A DNA stretch of 64,000 nt. Origin: Nemopilema nomurai. Taxonomy: Eukaryota; Cnidaria; Scyphozoa; Rhizostomeae; Rhizostomatidae. Position 1 is the first letter of the stretch; each line of letters opens with the position of its first letter. Below, in pieces: positions 22,180 through 34,369 of the stretch. Location of the stretch: NCBI GenBank assembly GCA_003864495.1, contig ML133401.1:6005189-6069188 (forward strand). Direction: 5' to 3'. A program made the position numbers and the translations under genes. The notes under the pieces are model-generated. The model searched no databases, had not been told where the DNA came from, and saw nothing but the letters and a program-made list of their open reading frames with translations.

Positions 22180-25100
22180 ATGGCTTCTACAAGCAAGTTT
22201 GAAATGAGACAAAGAATAGGCGGCAGGAGTGATAAAGGAAGTAGGAAATCTTTAAAGGAGGACAGGTTTATGATTGTATTTATTTTATTTTGCACATGGT
22301 ATAATTAGGTATTTACTAATTAGGGGCATCATTTGTTTGCAATCATTAATAATTTAAGCTGAAGAGTAATTATTTTTAGTGGCTAATCTATTAGAGGAGT
22401 ATGAAAAAGTAATTTTTGATCTAAAGACAAAATACACTGAGTTGAAAGATTCCTAAATGTACAATTCCACGAGGTGTGCAATTTAAGTTAGGACACTACA
22501 AAGTGATATACCAATATTATGCTTAACTTTTGCCAAAAGGCTATTTTAGCTAATAATCATTTTATTCAGGTTGTGTTTTTCAGTTAAAACCCAATTAAAT
22601 TTAAATAAATTTTGGAGAAACATGAATTGCTGCTAAACTTAAGTGCTTGATGCATATGTTCCCAGACATGTCCACAACTTAGTGTATTTGAATTTTGTCT
22701 CTATGATGGTAGGATGTATTTGACCATACCTAGGCGGCATCCCTCTGTCTCAGACATACCTACTTTTATAAAGTGTACAATCATAATTTACAAAAATTTG
22801 ATGAACAAAAATACATAGCAACCCTGAAGCATATATCTTTTTATTGGAGATCTAAAAAACAAGCTTCAAGCTCCATATCTATGCAGGATAAGTATTGGGT
22901 CTCTGGCATTAGATCATTAGGCCATCAGGCGGCAACTAATACTGTTCCTTTGCCAAATCCTAGAGAAATTGTCTCTAACACCTTTTTAACTATGTGATTA
23001 CACAAGACATGACTCAAAAAACAGAACTGAATTAAGTCAGGTAAAGGTATCAAGACAAACAGGGTTTTTATATCAGTAAATTATATATGCTGTCAGCTGC
23101 TTTGTCTCTATGTAGGTTTTAAGGTAGCCCAATGCTTTGTCAGGTAGGACCTCTGGCTATGATCATTGTGAGAAAGAAAACTGTGCATTGCAAACCTTTC
23201 TAAATATGCACAAGGTCCAATGTTAGTTACAATACCACTTCTTTTATAATGATGACATGAGCTTTTTACTTGCAGTCTTACCTCTCTCCTACATCCACCT
23301 TCATATAATTTGCACCTTTTAGGAATAATATATCTGCTAGAAGTTGCTTTGAAGTGGGAAAAATAAATCCTGAAATGGTGTGCTAAGTGGAAGAATGTTG
23401 ACAAAGAAAGATATCTCTTTTTCGGCTAAGATCAATATCTTTGTTTCCAGGATAACTCTTCAGAATTCCCTGGCTGAAAGATTTTGTTGGCACCCAAAGG
23501 CTTCTGTAGTTTTCAATGTGCTTCTTTCTGCAAGAATATCTGCTGCATTTCTGAGCAACATTTCTGATTGTGATGAGACTTTCAATTATTGGGAGCCAGT
23601 AAGTTTTTCATTTTTACATTCATTTTTATGAACTTAATCATTCTAATTGCTCTAACATTTGAGTTTAGATGCATGATCAATAACTGCTTTGCAGTCAATG
23701 TTTACAAATCAATTCTTTCTTTTTCATTTATTTTCTGTGTTTTTAAATGCTTTCTTTCCACTTTTTGGAAAACCTATATTAGGCTTAAGGTACACAACAT
23801 GCAATGTTTCACCTGTTTAAGAGATGATGGTTTTACATGGAAAATTGATTTATTTTAATAGTGCAGAATTATCTTATTGCCACATTCAAATAAGAATTCT
23901 GTGAAAATGCTTGTAAGCAAATAAGCAATTTTTATTTGTTTAAGCAAGGCTGGGGTTTGTGGCAGCTATTCAGCTGATGTGGGGCCTGGAGCGCAAGGGC
24001 TTGTGCCCTCAGGATTTTTTCCAAGTACCCAGTTTTCTAAATGGCTTTGTCATTCTCATGAAATAACTTTGCCAGATTTTGCCATTTTTCTTGGTTTATC
24101 TCAACCCCATTGATAAAAAATGTTTAGGGTTGATATCTTGCAGTTCTTTCCATTTTCCAATTCTGATCAATAAAATTAGTTCACTCACTCACTTGCAACT
24201 CATCTCTATAGACTCACTACCTTATGTATGGCAATGGGTTCCAAACATGGGAGTACTCACCTGCTTATGCAATTCGTTCATATGCATACCTTTTGCTTCA
24301 TGTTGTTCCTGCTGAAGTGGTGAGAAATATTTTCAATGCAAACAAGGTATGCTACATTCCCAAATCTTTTCTTGTGTCTTTTTATCAACATTAAACAGTG
24401 AAATCTCAATTGGTTTGATCTGCAACAAAGGTCAATGTCATGCAAACCTCATTAACTAGGATTCAACTGAGAATGATTGTAACTTTTTTCTTGAAATATT
24501 ATTGTAATGTGATATATTGTTCCTTATAATACAATGCTGATAATTTCAGTGTCATTCAAGCTTTTTCAGTCCATCTCTAGAGTCATACTAATCTGTGTCT
24601 TAAGTTGAATGTGAATATATATATGCATTTTGTTCAAAACATCAAAAATTAGAATAATGGTAACTAAATTTTGTGTTCAAATTAAGCCATATCAGTGAAA
24701 ACTTACAGGAGGTTTGTGAAGTGGCAGAAAAGATTTCATGGCAGGTCTCTCTAATTTTATCACTTTTATGCAACCAAGCATTTATATACATGCCTTGCTA
24801 TATCTTGTTCCAGCTTGTTGTCTTCTATTATGTGCGGTTCATCCTTGGTGTGTTCTCAGCAGCATGTGAAACATATTTCTACAAGTAAGTTTTATTCCTA
24901 ATCTTTTTCTTTTGTGGTTTGTAAGTTTGAAATCTTTCACTGCTTCAAACTTATCACATCATTTTGCGATAAACTATACATGAATTATACATAGATTATT
25001 TCCTTGTATGATACTCCTCTCTTCACAAGACATATTGATGGGGCTCATTGCAACAGTCAACTTTCACATGCACTTGCTCTGCAAAGTATTGAAGCAGTGC

Positions 25101-28100
25101 TCTACTTTTTTGTCACTCTTAGTTTTCTTTCCCCTTCTAGATTCATTATTTTTATTTTCTCCAAGCCCTTTTTCCTGATCAATCAATGCTGCATTCTTTT
25201 TTCATTCAAAGTCCTATCTATTACCATTCTAAGGACTTATCACACAGGGTATGCTTTTTTAGGTCTGTTGTTACTCAATTTGGAGAGCATGTTGCAAGAC
25301 TTTTTTTCGTTATCCTGATTTTCAACACAGGAATGTTTATTTCTTCAACTGGTGAGAAGAGACGTTTTTGTCCCATGGAATATCTTTCAGTACATGAATA
25401 AAGTTTTTTTTCATTTTTCATTAGAATATTTTCTTACCATTTATCTCAAAGCGACTTAGTTTTAAGTTAGCAAATAAGTCAGTTTTTTAGTATCCTGTGC
25501 TGTTGTATAGTCTTGTGATTAACAAGCATCATTGGTTTCTGTTAAACAGTATTTGAATATTAAACTGTTCTAACAGATATTCACAATTGTGTGTCTTTAC
25601 CAGTGTGCTTTTATCTTGTAGCTTTCCTTCCAAGCAGCTTTGCAATGTGTGCCTGCATGTTGGCTTTTGGTGGATGGTTTAATCAAAATTTCCCTGTAAG
25701 GCAACTGTTTGATTTCTAAACACTGCTGATGCTACTTGTAAATGGTTTTATCAATGGGTTTTATCTTGGGTAGTTAATATTAGTTTTATGCCTTAGAGGC
25801 AAGGCTGGCAGCTACATGTGACAAAGGGCTTTTTCATTTCCTCACTTTTTGATTGTTTGCCTTAACATTTTGTTAATCTTGCTAATTTCATCAAATTGTT
25901 ATTTGAACCAGACCATATATTTTATTCAAATAAAGTGTCATGGCTTGAGGGTTCTTTGCAAACTTGATTACATTTATCATCTTCTGGCTCCTTTCATTCT
26001 GAATGTGGAAGTATTTATCTATCTGTCATTCAAAATTATCCTACATCACACATTAAAAGAAATGTACTCTGCTGTAAAAGAGTATCTCAAGGAGAATACT
26101 CTTTCTTTCCATGAAGTAAATTTCAAAAGCAACTTTTGACCACAGGTTGCCATTTTTGGCATTGCCCTGGGGGCCTTGGTTGGCTGGCCATTTTGTGCTG
26201 TTTTGGGGTATGATTAACTTTCACTGTGGCTCTTCTCAACTTAACACATTGTATAGCTATTTCACGAGGCTTTTTCATTTGATACAAGCTGAAATACTCA
26301 ATTAAATGTTAGTGTTGAAAGGTATGTGCAATGAAAATAGCTGAGAGATTAGTTGCTATTACGAGCGCTAGATATGTGTTTTATGTTAGCAATTTACAGT
26401 TTATGATTTTTTCTCAACATATCACGTCGTATCATAGAACCTTTGCTTCTTGTACACCCTTTTCAGTGCTTAACTGATATATCTTTGTACTTTAGATATA
26501 TCCTTGTAGCATTAGAAATAGTTTGCGAGTTTTGATCTAAAGAAGGGTAGAATTTTGATCATAGCTGTGTGCTGGCTTTGCTCTTTGACATCATGAACTG
26601 GAATTATCTTCCAATTCTGGGGGGATTTCAAGAGTTGTTTTCTCCAAGCATCAGCAGAAGCTGCCGTCACTTAAGTTTTCAGTAGATGCCATGATATCCG
26701 AATTCACTTTCCAAGATTTCTCCCAGAGCTGACTATAAGATTTCAAAATTAGATGCCGGAACCAAGGGAAGCCAATGTTTTAATTCCCTTTTATCATTGA
26801 ATCACAAGTATTCTCGTTTTCTTTTGAAGCCACGTGTCTCTTTCTCTTAGATTGCCTATTGCCTACGACGTAATCATAAGACGCAGACGTTTCTGGGTTT
26901 TTGTCGAATGGTCAGTCGGAAGTTTTGCTGCTATTATGGTAATACTGTCTGCTTACTTCATGTACAGCTAGTTCATATTACTAATCTGTTCCGAGGCCAG
27001 GGTGCTAGTGTATTTTGCGTAATTTGCGAACTTCTGAGTTGACTTCTTGGATTAGCTCGAAGTCTTACGACGAAATATTTAATGGATTAAGGAATAGTAT
27101 TTTGCGAGAAACAGCAGAAATCAATTTAGCACGAAAAATTATTTCTTCATCTGCAAACGTCAGAAGATGAACAAGTCTGACAAGATAAAGATTGCGAGAA
27201 GATAGCCCCATTGGCTGTCTAATGACCGATCCGTGTCTACGTTTTTAAAAGAGTCGCAGTGAAATTGCGAACTCTAGCTTTCTACATAGAATGTTATTTT
27301 GCACGGAATTATAAACAGACTCCGAAACTCCTAGAGGAAGTATGTAATACTTATAATGATAAGTTGCCCAATGTAATATTTAATTTATGGGAAGCAGCTT
27401 TTCCTGTTTTATTTTTCTTCCGGGTAATCATTTGTTTTGTTTTAGATTCCACTAGTTGCTGTCGACACACATTACTATGGGAAGCAAGTTATTGCGCCAC
27501 TGAATATAATTTTGTATAACATTTTCGGACAGGGTGGACCAGATTTATATGGTATGACAAACGATGATGTTTTTGTTTATTACATGTTATATTTATACAG
27601 GTAGACCAGATTCGCGTGTATCATAAACGATACTTACGCATGAAAAGCGAATGCTTATTCCTTCATTTAATCATCCGGAAACACCAAATTTAGATTTATT
27701 AGTTTGCGTTCTTCAAATGAATTTCTTTTACCGAAAAGGGAATTAGATAATGACGATTTTCCAAACTAATTGTGTATCATTGCACAATTTCATTGCAATT
27801 CATTGCCATCTACATATATAACTTTAAGTATATCTACGTGCAAACGTATTGCGCACTAAATGACAGAAACCACGGCAAGGACATCATAATTGATTTAATC
27901 GCTGTGTTTGTATGTTTAGTTTTGCATGCGTCTTTTCTTTCAGGAGTTGAACCCTGGACGTTCTATTTTCTAAATGGATTTCTAAATTTCAACTTAGTTT
28001 TTGTACTGGCGCTAGTTTCCTTACCTCTCTACGTAAGTAGACAAAAAGCAGATTCAAGTGCAAATGTTTTTCTCTATTTTAATAACTTTTCATGAGCATT

Positions 28101-31100
28101 ACCATTGTAGGCTGTTATCGAGCTAGGATGATTAGTTTTCTTGTCATATGTTACACAGAGAGTAGTGTCTGCAAATACAAGCTGGTTTTGTAATATATTA
28201 TATATTGTAATATATATATATAATAATAAACAAAGGTGTCTCGTCTAAAACTCATTTTCGTGTGCAGTAAGGCTTGAAACAATGGCTAAATTTTTTAACT
28301 TATAACTTATTTCATGCTTATAACTATAAATTTCATTTCTTCTATAAACTGCATTTTTTCGATAAGTTGGTTTGTCCAAGCACCAGTAGCTTAATAGACT
28401 TAATTCGAATCCTAGGTTGTTGTGGATTATTTCCTTGGCTCTCGAACGAAAGGTAAGCTAATGAAATGCGGAGTTTTTCCTAATATGAGTTTATAATAAT
28501 GAAATCGAGGTCCACGTGGAAACGAGACGACGTGAAACAGCCCGCTTATTACAGTAATAAATTACTCCATGTTTTTCATCCTTCATTTTTAGTTGGTGAA
28601 ATTTACTAGCTATGCTTATTTTAACTATTTAACGTCAACTTTATGAATTAGTCTCGCTCAATATAATGAATTAAAATAATCAAATATATCCTACGTTTCA
28701 TACATTTTCCTTGCATATATTATAAGTACAGTTAAACGATGTATATTCTGGGACCGTTTCTTGCATATTTGTAAAGCTGGGCAGTTTTTTGCACTTATAA
28801 AGACAGCCTAACCAGCCATGTTGTACCTCAAATTGACTCACGTGGAGAAACATCTTTGGTTAACTCTCTGGAGCCAGTAACGTTTTGATCTGCAGTGCTA
28901 ATCTTGTTTGCAGGTTCAGGATTCAGTATTCCAGGATGGCTGGCACTATCGCCAATGTATATTTGGTTCCTGATCTTCTTCACAAGGCCCCATAAGGTAT
29001 TATTGTCTACATTTTGGTGCAATTACTTGGCAGAGTTCTAGCCGCAAGGGTGTGTTCCTGTATCACAGCTACATAGCCTTTTTGCACACTGTTATCAGTG
29101 GTTTATTAGCTGAATCCCGAAGAATATCAAACAAAACTCCAACACAAGATCGGTAGACTTGTATTTCATGCGAGATGACCGTTAATTTGATTGAGGAATT
29201 ATCTCTCGGTTTTATCTCTCGTAGGAAGAGCGGTTCATGTTCCCAGTCTATCCGTTCATCTGCCTAGCCGGGTCTGTTTCTTTGTCCGTTATTCAGGTAA
29301 GATCTTTCGCCATTATCATTGTAGTTTCATTTTCTGATGGTTTATCTAATGTTCCTGCTGTCGAATTTTTTTGGAATCTCAAGAACCAGCATCGATTGGT
29401 ATCTTTTGCAGGAGATTTACCATCGGATATTCACTAGCTCCAACAAGAAGCATTTCTCCATCTCGTCCAATTGGCTCGCTTGCACCTTCCTGGTTGCTTT
29501 TGGTTCGTTATCTATTTCACGATCACGAGCTCTGTATGTAGGTGAGGAAAACCTGTTGTTAAAACAAGAGATGCTGAGTTTCCTTTCAGAATTCGGATGA
29601 ACTTTACTTGGTCTGGAAAGGCTGTTAAAAACCAATAAATGAGTATTCGCTGTAATATGTAATGGGTGCCTTATTCAGAGTCAGCCTTGCGAAAGCCGAG
29701 AATAATTGCTATTCTTTTGTCTCAAAGGATATCATGCCCCCCTTGATGCGTATGCTGAACTTTTCAATGATGTAATGCAGCAAGAGGAGGGACGTTTTCC
29801 GCCATTCAAGATTGACGACCAAGTGAATGTATGTGTTGGGAAGGAGTGGTACCGATTCCCAAGCAGTTTCTTCCTTCCATCAAACACGTAAGCCTCTTTC
29901 ATTCATTTTCATTAAATAAAGTGGTAAAAGGCTTTCCGATGGCAAAATGACAGCTTTGATCCAGGCGCCGCGGGGGAAAAAGCCTGCGCACGTGCCAAGT
30001 TTACAGGCAGTGTAAAATATTTATAGAATTGTAACAAACATGAATTCAATCGTTGGATATGTGGAAATGTCTTGAGGAAATGTTTTACATCTGTTGTGGT
30101 TTTTCCCCCCGAATTTGTTGAATCATTCAGAAATAGCCATACCGCTGCACTAAATAGCAAAGTCAAAAGATTTTGAAACAGATGTAAAAAATCATCAGAC
30201 ATTGATCTTCTCCAAAGATTTGGCCATCCACTCAAGTGACGAATCAATACAATTAGTGCCAATGTCTTCTACTTCGACTACTTGAATAATGGAAATATAT
30301 CGGCATTCTAGTTCGAGTTTCCCGCATATTCTGAGATAAGTTTAATCCATCTGAACTGACAAACAAGTTTAAAATGTTTTTGGATTTCATAATCATTCAT
30401 GCCACAAGCACTGTCTCAGTACCTGTTCTCAATAAGTTGTCATTTCTGTTTTTGGAGGTGGTCGGTCCGATGTTTTTTTACACAGTTGTGTGGCTTTGTG
30501 GATACGATGCAATCAAAGAGACCCGTTTAAAAGCCACGTAAACATCTCCACTGGTTGGCCACAATCCACGGACAGCAAAACTATTTGGAGCCACTTGAAG
30601 TGACTACGAGGCTAGCTCTAATGATTGACAGTTCTCCCAACCAAGCAAATCTGCCAAGGCTATGTTCTGCTAGAAAATATTTTAGCTAGGGATACTTGTG
30701 CTTTCTCGCGTGTTCTCGCGTTTCTGTTTTGGCATTCATGGCGATAAAGGACTGATTTGAGAGATATGCAACAGTATATGATTCATCTGATTGGGAAGGG
30801 AACTTCTCCTTGAGATGCACCTGCCAATCATCTCACATTTATTGGCCTATCTTGTTTGCTATGACAATAACATACCTCAAACCAAGAGAGCCAGTTAATC
30901 TGCCAGCACACTCAAAATAGGAGGCTTTTGTTGGAATCGTATTTCTTCGATATCGTGAGGAGAGTTGCATAGATCGCCACCTCTTTTTGCTTGCACTTAT
31001 AAACAAAATGTTAGCGTTGTAAAGTCAAGAAGATGTAAGCTGCCTACAGAACTGTTGTTTTTTCCGTTTAATTCATTGTGCAAAAGCATTTACTCCCCGT

Positions 31101-34100
31101 TTAAAGTGCATCTGCTTTCCCTGCCTTGAAATTCACTAAGAAGTTCTTTCGAGCAAATATGAATTTAATTCAATTGGTTGCGTGAATGAACGACGTCAAA
31201 CTTTTGCATCATTAAATGCTACAAAAGGAGATTTCCTTCCAGTTGCTTAAGAATGAATCACTCTTCACGTTTCTTGTATTTAGTTCCATCCACCCCTAGG
31301 GTCCAGTAGCCTTTTTGTACTTTGTAAGTGACACTGTTTGGCGCAAATTCAAAGCAGTACGTATAGATCTGCTCGTACTTTGCCTTATAAGTTTACAATA
31401 ATGAAATCGAGACGACGTGAAACAGCCCGCTTATTACAGTAATAAATTACTCCATGTTTTTCAGCCTTCATTTTTAGTTGGTGAAATTTACTAGCTATGC
31501 TTATTGTAACTATTTAACGTCAACTTATGTGAATTAGTCTCGCTCAATATAGTGAATTAAAATAATCAAAAATATCCTACGTTTCATACATTTTCCTTGC
31601 ATTTATTATAAGTACAGTTAAACGATGTATATTCTGAGACCGTTTCTTGCACATTTGTAAAGCTGGGCAGTTTTTTGCACTTGTAAAAACAGCCTAACCA
31701 GCCATGTTGTACCTAAAATTGACTCACGTGGAGATATAGATCTGCTCGTACTTTGCCTTGCAACCGCACGAATCTTTCGGCTTTGGATGTATCGATCGTA
31801 ATCAACTGAATTGTCATTTCAGCTGGAGCCTTCAATTCATCAAGTCCGATTTTGCCGGGCAGTTGCCTCAGCAATATGGCAAAGAGACGGGGGCAACAAA
31901 ACGCATTCCTCCACACATGAACGACAGAAACCTCGAGGAACCAAGCAGATACGTGAGTACAGATCTCTTTGCATAGTATAGATCTATGCAATTTCAAAAC
32001 TTATTTTTTTTCAACTAAATAAATCAGTTTATTGATACTTTCTTAAACGGAATGTGCTACTGGAATCAATATAAGTCAAAGAGAGTTTATATAACTATTC
32101 CCCTCCAACTGTACTTATTAAATTTTTATTTGCCGATGGTGCAAAATTAAGGAAAGCTAAAAAGATTGTTTATTTTTGGCGCTAGGCCTTAGCAAGAGGT
32201 CCTTGTTCACTCCTGTTTTAACCGAGTACAGTATGAACGGCTTCTATTGGTGATAAAGTTAGACCTGTTGGTTTCTTTGACCAAAACCGCGACCGGAGCC
32301 CAGGGTGTTTTCAGGGCCGTACGTCAGAGATATCGAATCGTCTGAATTGGCACTCTGTTTCTCGCAACAGTCAATTGCGGGCTGTGGGTTGGTACCTTCT
32401 TGTTGTTTACTGACGTCATAAAAATGCCAGTTGCGTAATAAATAAGGTGTGTGTTAGCCTGTCTATGGGTAAAGGCAGTAAAATGGATATGATTAAGTCA
32501 GGTATTTCTCTTTATTCTTTTTCCACTCGAAATTTGTATTTTGTATTTTCCACTCTTGTTATATGACAATGACAACATTTTTGAATGAATGACAACGTAA
32601 TTCCCAAACCCTCTTGTGAAAGGCTTGCATAGCAACATCCATCTATCACCCCTATGCATTGCGAGAAATCAAATTTTTCGTCAAGAGCATTTTCATGCAC
32701 TTGGTTATTTGGAACTAGTGGATAGTAATTTTCCAACAACACTACCCACTCTATTTGTCTGTTCCACGACCCGCCCAACAAAGTAGGGCTAGTTCGATAG
32801 CTAAAGTTGCTTCTTTGCAACACTATTAGCTAAATGCAGCACAGCTAGGCACCAATTCGATCCACTGGCTGTAAGGCCACAATTCGATCGATTATACGTG
32901 TAAGGGCCCATTATGATTCTGAAAGGCGGGCGGAGGCATTTGGTAACCGAGAAAGGAAAGCCGATGGTCGAGTGACCTCAACTAATTCACTAGCAATTGA
33001 ATTTTTTTCCAACCCAAACTTTTTTCTTTTGCTTAATTTTTTATAGTTCTCTTTTCAGAAGAAACAAAAATACGAGCTTTAATTTCATTTGTGAATATAT
33101 GGCTGACATATTTTTTCACCCCCAGTTATTAAATCACGCGTACGCTCTGTTTTCCCGCCAAACAATTTTGGTGCAGTCTGAATAAGCGCCTGGTTCCGCT
33201 CGTTTTTCCACCTAGCGGAAAACAACTTTAATGCCTTCTGGTCGGGTACAGTCGACAAACCATTAATTTCGCTTTGCGCCTCGACAACCAAGCATTTGAC
33301 CAGCGGTTAATTAGCATTGATGGGAATGTTCTTACAATTCATAATTGGTTCTCAGTATCAAAAGCTTCCCTGTAGTCGAACAGTTAAATTGCTTCCGTGG
33401 GTATATGTGCAATCAATATTTTCTGTTTCAGGTAAACATTAACCAGTGTGATCTTCTTGTTGATTTGGCTGTAAACAGCACATCCTCGAAGGAACCGAAC
33501 TTTTCTCTGCTCAGTAAGAATTGGGACGTCATATACAGCAAGCGGTTTCTTGATGCTAGCAGGTATGCCCTAGAAAGGCTTTTCTTTTTTGTTTCTTTCC
33601 TTTCCTTAAAATGCATCAATTGGAAAAACCCTCAGTGGAATTTTGTCTTCATTTTTGTTTCGCAAATTGAAACGTCTCCAGCCTTCGCTTTTCAACTACT
33701 AATCGTAAACATTCTATCTTGCAAAATACATTTCTTGAATTTGACACAACTATTCGCCAATGCTTTTTCAATACGTTGCTTTTTTCTGATGGTTGGGTAA
33801 GAAACTGTAAAAGTGGCCTTTGTAAGCGCTCTAGTTCCCTAGATAGGCAAGTATATACGAGAAAAGCTACTTGTATGTTTTTAAGGCAAATGTTTGATGT
33901 GAAACTGACGACTGCTCAAAGCTTGTTAACCTAATCTAACAGAACCTTTGTAAACATCGTGCTACGAGGGCATAAATAGTTCTTCCAGTCAAGTCTGTTT
34001 CGTTTGTGACAAACTACTAAACATATTTTCTAACATTATTTTATCCTCAACCATTGCTTTAACGTTTTGGCCGCGGCAGATCTTTTTCAAGGTTTGCCAG

Positions 34101-34369
34101 TAGATTTTTCAAACAAGATTTGCCCTTAATGTCACCCAGAAACCACGCGTATCCAAGCGTTAGCCACTTAATGTACCAGTTCTGTCTGCATAATAACAGC
34201 CTTCACCGTATACATGTTTATACTGAATTTGCGTTCTAGATCTTCAGCACTCTACAGAGCCTTCAACGTTCCTTTCTTGTCAGAAAAGTACACAGAATTT
34301 GTAAGTTACAACATTCTAAAACCAAAGAGAAAGCGTAAAAGACCAAAAACTCACAATAGAGATCATTGA
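22180..34369 (+). CDS. ALG9: Dolichyl-P-Man:Man(6/8)GlcNAc2-PP-dolichol alpha-1,2-mannosyltransferase
   Basis: This ER enzyme adds two alpha-1,2-linked mannoses from dolichyl-phosphate mannose to the lumenal lipid-linked oligosaccharide of N-glycosylation (GT22 family). Exons: 22180-22265, 23451-23598, 24212-24346, 24814-24884, 25263-25351, 25622-25695, 26146-26207, 26851-26938, 27446-27551, 27944-28032, 28416-28452, 28914-28996, 29225-29296, 29412-29541, 29728-29887, 31823-31952, 33432-33562, 34240-34369. All phases agree: 606 residues against about 611 in human. The first lumenal loop carries the acidic signature SNISDCDETFNYWEP, expected to hold the catalytic residues, followed by GFQTWEYSPAYAIRSYAYLL. 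Other conserved blocks are APLNIILYN, WTFYFLNGFLNFN, PMYIWF, FMFPVYPFICL and VCVGKEWYRFPSSFFLP. Multiple hydrophobic segments precede a soluble C-terminal domain ending in a basic tail (KPKRKRKRPK). Exon 11 is a 37-base microexon. The first exon rests on the ATG, matching phase and similarity to the MAS...RQR start of human ALG9. Its donor, gtttat, is not strong. Confidence 0.96.
28485..28848. repeat. Copy 1 of a 0.36-kb intronic repeat
   Basis: About 364 bp in ALG9 intron 11, nearly identical to 31387-31734. Relative to copy 2 it has a 17-bp extra block (gtccacgtggaaacgag) near its start. No flanking direct repeat is seen around this copy. Confidence 0.9.
31387..31734. repeat. Copy 2 of the intronic repeat, flanked by 25-bp direct repeats
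   Basis: A 348-bp block in ALG9 intron 15, closely matching 28485-28848. It is bounded by identical 25-bp sequences at 31362-31386 and 31735-31759 (beginning TATAGATCTGCTCG, ending CTTTGCCTT). The homology starts and stops exactly at these flanks, so the block was inserted here and the 25 bp look like a target-site duplication. There is no poly(A) tail, no long terminal inverted repeat and no coding capacity. It could be a short dispersed element, with copy 1 as an older insertion, or a templated insertion copied from intron 11. Confidence 0.85.

Noticed and set aside
33345..33800. 151-codon open frame running through an ALG9 exon
   Set aside because: Only 33432-33562 matches ALG9; the remainder is intron that happens to stay open past the gtatgc donor.
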